Origin: Siphonodentalium dalli
Taxonomy: Eukaryota; Mollusca; Scaphopoda; Gadilida; Siphonodentaliidae
Assembly: GCA_032622095.1 (NCBI GenBank)
Contig: CP136066.1
Span: forward strand, 58,742,609-58,806,608
DNA length: 64,000 nucleotides
Direction of reading: 5' to 3'
A model generated the notes under the pieces. It worked only from the letters and a program-made list of their open reading frames with translations, was not told the DNA's origin and did no database searches. Made by a program: the position numbers and the translations under genes. Below are positions 57,839-64,000 of the stretch, piece by piece (position 1 is the first letter of the stretch; every line of letters starts with the position of its first letter).

Positions 57839-59149
57839 AATCGCGGGCGATAACTCTATATTATGCATCTTTAAAGTAACAGACTACAATGTTGTTTTTC
57901 TCCAAAAATAATTCATACACCGGTATTCCTTATTGTTAGATTCTTAGTGTAAACAATATTTTATTTTCGAACACAACATTCAACACATACAAACAAATTG
58001 ACATAATTTTACTACAGATATGGTAAAAAACGGAGATAAGTCAACAAGCCTGGAAGACTTTTATTAGGTCTTTTACTCGGAATAAGGAAGTTACCCATGG
58101 TATCAGAACAGATACCATATAGGGTAATTTTAGCAGACGGGGATAACATGTTAGATCCGAATAAAATATTGTTCAAGGAGGGGGTAGCAGGATAGTCTGA
58201 TAGAGGAAGGAAGAACGTTTGTCAAATTAATTGGAATTGTATACCACACATTAGCCACACTGAAACAGGGGAGTGAAGCGAAGTACCGTATACATTTTTA
58301 TTTACACAACTTTGGTATTTATAAACATACTATTTACGAACCAAGGAAAATTCTAAATCAAATCGAACGCATCGCGGCCCACGCAGAGAAAATGCGGAAA
58401 AAACAAAGTCAGCTAACATGTATTGTGAATTTAATAATAAAATAATTAGTTAGAAGTGTACTTTAGCATTTTATGACGAAGTAATTGCATGGATAATATC
58501 CTAGCCTTGTTAGATCCTTAAACTGGATCCTGGATTTCATGTCTTTTTAAATCCTGATTCCGGATTTCGGCGGTGTATAAGGTGGTAGCTTCATATATAA
58601 TGTAGTTGTGTCGGCTGTATATGCAGTGTTGGCAATAGTGATAATTTCGACTTTATGCACATTGGTTGAGGAGGATGAGGAGGATGAGTGATGGTATAAT
58701 ATGTTTCACACCATCCGCCCCATGTGTATATACGGTATCGATCAAACCATTCAATCAATATATATATACCCCGACACTGTCCTTAAATGCTGTCCAAGAG
58801 AGAAAGGCGATACTCAGACATATATAGACCTTGATGCTGTCCTTAAATGCTGTCCAAAAGACAGCTAAATTGGACAGGACACGCGATTGTTCGGACGTCC
58901 CAATATGTGGTCATTCACTTGATTGCACAATTGTTCCCCTTTTCCGAATAATGATTAATATGTCGCCATATTTGATTACCCGGTTCATAATTCGGAGTGA
59001 AGAACATGGTATTTGTGGATACCAACCACATATGCCCCAGCCGCTTTTGTGCGGTTCAGTCAAAAGCCTCACCATTTTCTTCATGGTCAATTATGTTTAC
59101 TGTCCATTAATTGGAAATCGAAGAGCGGTTTGTTCTGAAGGGCCCAAGC
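57839..59149. other. Gene-free stretch, nothing recognised
   Basis: CTTGATGCTGTCCTTAAATG-like and ATATATAGACC words are doubled near 58775-58850. The 119-residue open frame at 58831-59190 has no known domain and runs into a MITE. Confidence 0.3.
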
Positions 59150-59390
59150 TTAACACTTTCCTGATGGAAGCTGCACTGGTGCAGCATTAAAGATCATATA
59201 TATGCCGGTGCATTCTCTTATATGCGAGTCTCACATAGGAAGCTTTGCTTATATATAAGAGAATGCACTGGCGTACACGTCAATACATATTGTTAGGCCA
59301 ATGTTAGGCTCCCTATGGGAGACTAGCATATATAATTGAATGCCAAGGCATTAGCTAAAGTTCAGGAAGCTCCAGGCATGGAAGAGTTAA
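59150..59390. mobile_element. TTAA MITE, family B (copy 6)
   Basis: TTAACACTTTCCTGATGGAA at the left, CTCCAGGCATGGAAGAGTTAA at the right, TTAA at both ends. The two internal hairpins are decayed or deleted. Confidence 0.75.
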
Positions 59391-59776
59391 GTTGTTCTTG
59401 TTCTTAATTTAATTAACAACACTTGACCGGAAATTATTCTGGTCAAAAACTTCAATTAAATTTATAAAAAAAAAAATAATCGATTTTTAGACCGACCCTG
59501 CAGTATCACAAAAACTTAATTATAATAAGAATAACTGTCGAAATAACACATTAGCAAGAATAAATGCTATAGATAATTTAAAAGACAGAACAAGAAAAAG
59601 GACAAGTTTCAAAAACAGAGGTTATTCAAACGTGCATGTGATAATAGGTATGTTGTTTTAAGATTAAATTTTTTCATTTTCAATGTATATGTATTTTGTC
59701 CAACTTTAATATGTAATGGAGACAAACTGTATGGAAATACAAATAAATTATATATATATAAAAAAGTTGTTCTTGT
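59389..59776 (+). mobile_element. Retro-insertion with 13-bp target duplication
   Basis: AAGTTGTTCTTGT at 59389-59401 and 59764-59776 flank about 360 bp that end in AAATACAAATAAATTATATA-type A/T-rich sequence. This is typical of target-primed insertion of a 5'-truncated non-LTR element. A reading frame with ARINAIDNLKDRTRKRT (about 59545-59640) may be the last part of an unknown ORF. It lies directly at the end of the family B MITE. Confidence 0.75.
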
Positions 59777-60104
59777 CTAAACACTATTAAAGGGATTCAA
59801 TGCCTTCGATGTGGTTCGTGGACTTTTGTTCAGCTATGTTTTAATTTTACCCTCTAAACAGGACGCAATTATGAGTAACCTTATTTTCTATCTCTGACTG
59901 GCACAGATAGGTCTAAGCTTGGTACAATCTGTATACATATGTCAACACATGTACCAAGCTTGGATTTTTCTGTGGAGCTGACGAGGCGGCAAAACGACAT
60001 TGATTCCTTCTCCGGTCACTCAATGGGAAGTACACGCCGAACTCTCCGGTGCTAATCCCTTGAGTGATTCGTGACTTTTTTTGTCGAGCTTGGTTTTGGA
60101 TTAG

Positions 60105-61027
60105 GCTTATGGCGCTCAAACCCAGCCAAGTTTGCAATGCTTTGGGAGGGTTCCAATGGGCCGCTCTGTGCGTTGGACTATCCATGCACATAGGGGTCGG
60201 GTGGATTTAGCCTTGGAGTTCAGCGTCGCACCCTCTACCAGCAGCGGCCATGAGAAGACCAAGACCACGACCACAGATGGAGGGGCAACACAGAGGCTGA
60301 AAAAGAAACGAAGAAGAAAACCCCGGGACACCGTCGCAGTGACACACAAAGAAGGGCCAGGTGGATTGAGAGGAAGTCTGAGAGACTGGACAGGACCCAC
60401 TTCCGGATACCGCATCCACTGGTTTTGAGTTGGGCTGGATTCTCCACAAGAGTCATCCCAGCCACAGAATGAAGATCCCTTCACAGTCCCGAAGACGCCG
60501 AGACACGAGCCGGAGTCTTCACCACCCAGGGAGAGAGAACCACCGGATGTGGATGAACTCATCGAGGAACTAAGGTGCCGTGTACTCGCTGCTGCAGAAG
60601 ACAACAAAGTGTGCACCTTTTTTACCCTGTGCCAATGCATTCTCTTATATATGCGAGTCGACCATAGGTCGCCTCGCATATATAAGAGAATGCATTGGCC
60701 TAACAATTTTTTACAATTTTAATAATTTTTTCTTGTATTCTTTAACAATTTTATAATTTCACCCATACAGAGCCCCAGACAAACGTGAGCTGACGATACT
60801 CTTCTATATGCTTCTATATATGTGTGGGGCTCCCTGCAGAAAATGAACTGGTGTTCAACAGGAACATCTACACTGCAGCAGATGCCGGTGACCCGGTTAG
60901 TTTAGTTTACAGAGTCGGGGACCGGGTCAAAGTAGAATACAGATAAGACAGCAACACCCCTCCCTCTGATGCCTCTTCGTCAGCACCATCGCCGGCGAAG
61001 AGGAATAAGAAAAAGAAGAAACGATGA
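60105..61027 (+). pseudogene. Broken basic-protein reading frame, split by a MITE
   Basis: One frame runs from 60105 to about 60630 with a single stop, TGA at 60426. It encodes a basic stretch KKKRRRKPRD (about 60298), Pro/Ser/Glu-rich residues, then PPDVDELIEELRCRVLAAAE. A family A/A2 MITE interrupts it at about 60620-60760. In another frame, from 60836, it resumes with ENELVFNRNIYTAADAG and VYRVGDRVKVEYR, a TAA at 60944, then a K-rich AKRNKKKKKR tail and TGA at 61025. ATTAAA follows at about 61072. Two stops, the frame change and the MITE indicate a decayed gene or transposon ORF. I do not recognise the family. A spliced gene with the MITE in an intron (acceptor CCCTGCAG at 60839) is less likely because of the in-frame stops. 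Confidence 0.5.
60620..60760. mobile_element. Family A/A2 MITE fragment inside the broken frame
   Basis: TTACCCTGTGCCAATGCATT, the full hairpin (60632-60700), then CAATTTTTTACAATTTTAAT and TTCTTTAACAATTTTATAAT. Terminal repeats and TTAA are absent. Confidence 0.75.
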
Positions 61028-61326
61028 AATTTCATCATGCACACAATGCTTTTTTTTTCTCTTTTTTTTTATAATTAAAGGCAAAACATGAGGGGTTAAG
61101 GGTCCTTCTGAGAATTTCGGGGTTAACCGCCCCCCAAACACTCCCCACCACGTCAGAAGCTAAAGAAACCGCCCTTTGTAAAACGTCGTGACATTTCACA
61201 AATTGATGTAGGTGATGACACGTTTTGCATTCAGTATACTAAGCGACATTCGGCAATGTGTTGTGCGTTTTCGTAATAGACACTGGACAAATTCGCACTA
61301 TGTCATATGTTGTCTGTATACTAATG

Positions 61327-61533
61327 TCACTCAAATTCAGAAGATTCATGGGGGATCTCATTGAACTGTACAAAATGATGAATGGACATTATAACTTGGA
61401 CCCTTATAAGTTTTTTCAAAAGAGCCTGAGCACCAATAATAGAGAACAGAAATTACAAAAGAAAATAGTTAAAAGGGACACGAGAAAATTCTACTTTAGG
61501 GGATTAAACAACAAGCCCAAGGGCTTTTGTTAA
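61327..61533 (+). pseudogene. Non-LTR retrotransposon reverse-transcriptase tail remnant
   Basis: The frame reads LMSLKFRRFMGDLIELYKMM, NGHYNLDPYKFFQKS, then a Lys-rich stretch and TAA at 61531. The R-R-F-x-G-D-L-I-E-x-Y-K-x-x-N-G pattern followed by FF is the C-terminal region common in endonuclease/reverse-transcriptase proteins of animal LINEs. The expected downstream WNSLP motif is lost, and the frame ends early. The catalytic domains are absent. Confidence 0.6.
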
Positions 61534-61737
61534 GTTTGCTCCCGTTTTGTTTCGCGCCCACTCTTCATTAAGTGTAGAGGGCGGGGGTCGGACGGGAAGG
61601 AATGGAAAGATAATAATAGCAAAGATGGTATCGTGAGAGGCAGGGGAGAGAAAGATAGAGATAGAGAAAGAGAGAAAGTGAGAATGTCTGGGTAAAGTGA
61701 GGATGTGTTTCAGTTGGAGCTGATTGGATACATAGAG
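61534..61737. other. Purine-rich simple-sequence stretch
   Basis: GAGAGAAAG and related AG-rich sequence at about 61630-61690. No gene. Confidence 0.5.
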
Positions 61738-61882
61738 GATCTCACATGAGTTTCTATTTTATACGGAATTTATCAACCGAGTTCACTAAATTAGATTTGA
61801 GCCGAGGTTTACCGAGGCTCAAATATAATTTAGTGGACGAGGTTGATAAATTACGTATAAAATAGAACGAGTTTGAGATACC
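61738..61882. repeat. Palindrome of about 145 bp
   Basis: Arms GGATCTCACATGAGTTTCTA and the complement near 61866-61882, TTTATACGGAATTTATCAAC with GTTGATAAATTACGTATAAA, and GAGCCGAGG / CCGAGGCTC around the centre near 61807. A few mismatches. Confidence 0.88.
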
Positions 61883-62164
61883 TTTTATCACATGATCAAA
61901 TAAACCCGAAGCAACGCGCAATATTCATCGAAAACAACAATCATAAACTACATGTACAGCGATCGCAAGTTATTTGAAGAACGCCGTGACGTCATCGCAC
62001 GCGCTGATATTAAACGTGTCTATTACCGATAATTATGAAACTGCTTTTATGGCCAAATTATGTGATAAAATGATTTACATATAATATTACTTATGTCATT
62101 GATACGCCCTTCGCCGTGAGATGTCAGACGGATATAGATAACGATCAGAGGTATCAGGGTATCT
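61883..62164. other. Gene-free stretch, nothing recognised
   Basis: No supported feature. Confidence 0.3.
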
Positions 62165-62338
62165 TTAACCATTCGATGACTGGAGCTTCCGGAAATTTTG
62201 CGAAAACCCTTTGCCAATGAATTCTCTTATTTACTAGTATGCTATTCTCCCATATGGAGACTCCCATATATATGAGAATGCACTGGCCCAGGATAATTAA
62301 TGCTGCACCAGCGCAGCTCCCGTCATTAAAGAATTATG
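62165..62338. mobile_element. Family B MITE (copy 7, degraded)
   Basis: TTAACCATTCGATGACTGGA at the left, AGCTCCCGTCATTAAAGAAT at the right. The interior keeps CCAATGAATTCTCTTAT, GAGAATGCACTGG and GCTGCACCAGC words. Confidence 0.7.
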
Positions 62339-62349
62339 AGACCCACACG

Positions 62350-62825
62350 CTTGCAAATAGTGTGTCTGTCATTTGCAGAATGATGTCCCCATTGTCTCAC
62401 TACCATGGTGTATTTTTGAGTGAAGAGAAATAAACAATTGAATTAGAGGGTGAATCTAGTGACGCTATCCCGCATGGCGGGCTAGTGTCGCCAAATTCAC
62501 CCTCTGGGAACCTCTTAATTTCTGCTTTGGTCTTAAATGTTATGGGAGACCTATATGATCAGGTCACCAGATTGAAGTTCCCCAATTAAAGCTGGTGATG
62601 TTCACCCATTAGTCACATCGGTTATGCATTTTATCTCCTGCAAGTTAGGGGATATAGAAACTTCCCAGAAGGGAAAAAGTAACTAAAATCAATGTTAATT
62701 TGAGATTATAGATACTTCACAGAAGACGAGGCCTAAGCAGGATGAGGTCACCAGATGGTGAATTTAGCATCACTAAATGCACCCTCTGGGTACCCCATTC
62801 TGCAAAGGACAGACATACTACTTGC
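62350..62825. mobile_element. Family D element (copy 4, long form)
   Basis: ACGCTTGCAAATAGTGTGTC at the left and the decayed complement ending near ACTACTTGCAGGCTTG. The interior matches 6862-7298, with GATGTTCACCCATTAGTCAC and GGGGATATAGAAACTTCCCA. About 60 bp extra near 62396-62455. Confidence 0.7.
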
Positions 62826-63021
62826 AGGCTTGTAGACACAGGGAGTGCAACATGTTTGTAACTGCTAACTGGGATTTTGCGAAACCTCTCTACGAAGTGC
62901 TGCGATTGACGTGTCTGTCGCTTCTGATCGCTTCCGATGACATCACTTGGGCAATTATTTACAAATGTAGTTGACATTCATCATAATACACACTTCCGAT
63001 TTCAGGAAATATTTTTTTGAA

Positions 63022-63117
63022 AGGTTTGAGAACGTCTGGGTCACAAAAAGTTGTTTTTTTTCAAAAAGAGCTGCAACACTTTGGAATAGTTTTCCAGACC
63101 CACCAGCTGGACCCACA
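63022..63117 (+). pseudogene. Reverse-transcriptase C-terminal remnant, frameshifted
   Basis: One frame reads GLRTSGSQKVVFF, and after the T run at 63053-63060 the next frame reads SKRAATLWNSFPDPPAG. The pattern LRT...FF...A-x-x-LWNS-F/L-P-D is typical of LINE reverse-transcriptase C-termini. The needed frame change across the T8 run shows it is broken. Confidence 0.5.
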
Positions 63118-63309
63118 AAAATTTATCCTGAATAATGAGAATTGTAAAAATCATGTAAAACAATATTTTATTGATGATTACCGCAATCAATGACATGCTA
63201 GATACATTATGGCATAGGGTATTGTTCATTGCCAGTGGTAACAGTATAAAAGGTATAAATTGAAATAATCGAGTCACATTACGGAATTTGCTTTTTGTTT
63301 TTGTTACCT

Positions 63310-63625
63310 CACCTGAGACGAAGTCCGTCCGTCCGTCAACAATTATTTGAATATCTTCTCCAGATCCATAGGACGAATGGGTTCATGATTGGTGTGGATG
63401 TTCCCTAGGTGACTGTTATTCAGATTTGTTCAAATGAAGTCACCAAGTCAAATAGCTGCGAAGCCAGGGCCATAACTCTTTCCCTCCATAGTAATTCTTA
63501 AAAGCAACTTCTTCTCAAGAACAATTGGGCCTATTTAGCTTGCATTTGGTATCGAGGGTCCTTGGTTTACTGGGGTTCAGATTTGTTAAAACGGGGTCAC
63601 CGGAGCAAACATGGGCAGAGCCGGG
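63310..63625. repeat. CCGTCCGTC-bearing dispersed repeat
   Basis: CCTCACCTGAGACGAAGTCC, then GTCCGTCCGTCAACAA, CAGATTTGTTCAAATGAAGT, GGGCCATAACTCTTTCCCTC and AGATTTGTTAAAACGGGGTC. Two related half-units (TCAGATTTGTT with a following GTCACC) are about 175 bp apart. A type of dispersed repeat I associate with molluscan genomes, from memory only. Confidence 0.5.
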
Positions 63626-64000
63626 GTTAATATTAATTTTAAATTAGAATTTTGAAAAACTAATTACGTTATAAAAATGTACTGACTATTGTAGTTTTCA
63701 GAGTCCCTCTCTTCTCCGTCTTTACAGTCTGGTGAGCGACCCCACAGTCATTGCCTTCTTGTTTTTAACATGATTGCAGGCTAAAAGCAGTTGTCAACAC
63801 AACACATATTTTGCATTATTACTTTCTTTTCATTTCAGCATCACATCATTACTCGTTTCTCTTTCATAAGGTTCCTATCAACCACAAGCATAACGATTTT
63901 TGGCAGGCCCCCATATATTGTAATATTACTATTTTCAGTTAAATATCAAATAAGTATCTTGAATCGGGACACGTCCGATCAAAGTTCGACCATTCGACGG
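63626..64000. other. Gene-free stretch to window end
   Basis: No supported feature. The open DNA continues past the window. Confidence 0.3.

Noticed and set aside
58831-59190. 119-residue open frame
   Set aside because: No domain or splice context, and its end runs into a family B MITE.
60116-60706. 196-codon minus-strand open frame
   Set aside because: It is the complement of the plus-strand coding-like frame and runs into a MITE hairpin. Its composition is not protein-like.

Overview
This is a 64 kb piece of an AT-rich animal genome with introns, dense palindromic DNA elements, SINE- and LINE-like remnants and long satellite-like arrays. It is not bacterial or viral. The 3' end of a YLPM1-like gene, multi-cysteine zinc-finger modules and dispersed CCGTCCGTC-containing repeats point to a marine invertebrate. 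A lophotrochozoan such as a mollusc is my best guess, but this is inference and not proven by the window.

Layout. From 1 to about 14.6 kb lies the 3' part of a plus-strand gene that I read as YLPM1 (YLP-motif protein / ZAP3). Three coding exons (6627-6684, 12257-12378, 13753-13899) join in phase and end in the family's conserved tail. The introns are filled with MITEs, two tRNA-derived SINE-like units and larger dispersed repeats. From 14.8 to 32.6 kb I found no convincing gene, only repeat families and unassigned AT-rich DNA. At 33435-35573 lies one long coding exon for a 712-residue protein with three copies of an unusual paired zinc-finger module and an Arg/Asp/Glu-rich tail. From 36 to 42 kb come more MITEs, including a hAT-type element with a perfect 8-bp target duplication. 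From 42348 to 51061 there is an 8.7 kb array of an 18-bp unit (about 484 units) with higher-order structure near 2 kb. The last 13 kb hold inverted repeats, tandem repeats, a retro-insertion with a 13-bp target duplication, a broken basic-protein reading frame and two remnants of non-LTR reverse transcriptases.

The dominant theme is TTAA-targeted, piggyBac-style non-autonomous elements. At least six families end in TTAA with CCCTTT-, CCCTTCC-, AAAGGGG-, AAAGGTACTC- or similar termini. They often nest or abut and sometimes share a single TTAA. Three families with different termini carry the same or a closely related hairpin of about 70 bp (arms starting GCCAATGCATTC), which looks like a cassette swapped between elements. 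No autonomous transposase was recognised in the window. Most long open frames besides the real exons are by-products of the 18-bp array (18 is a multiple of 3) or lie across palindromic repeats.
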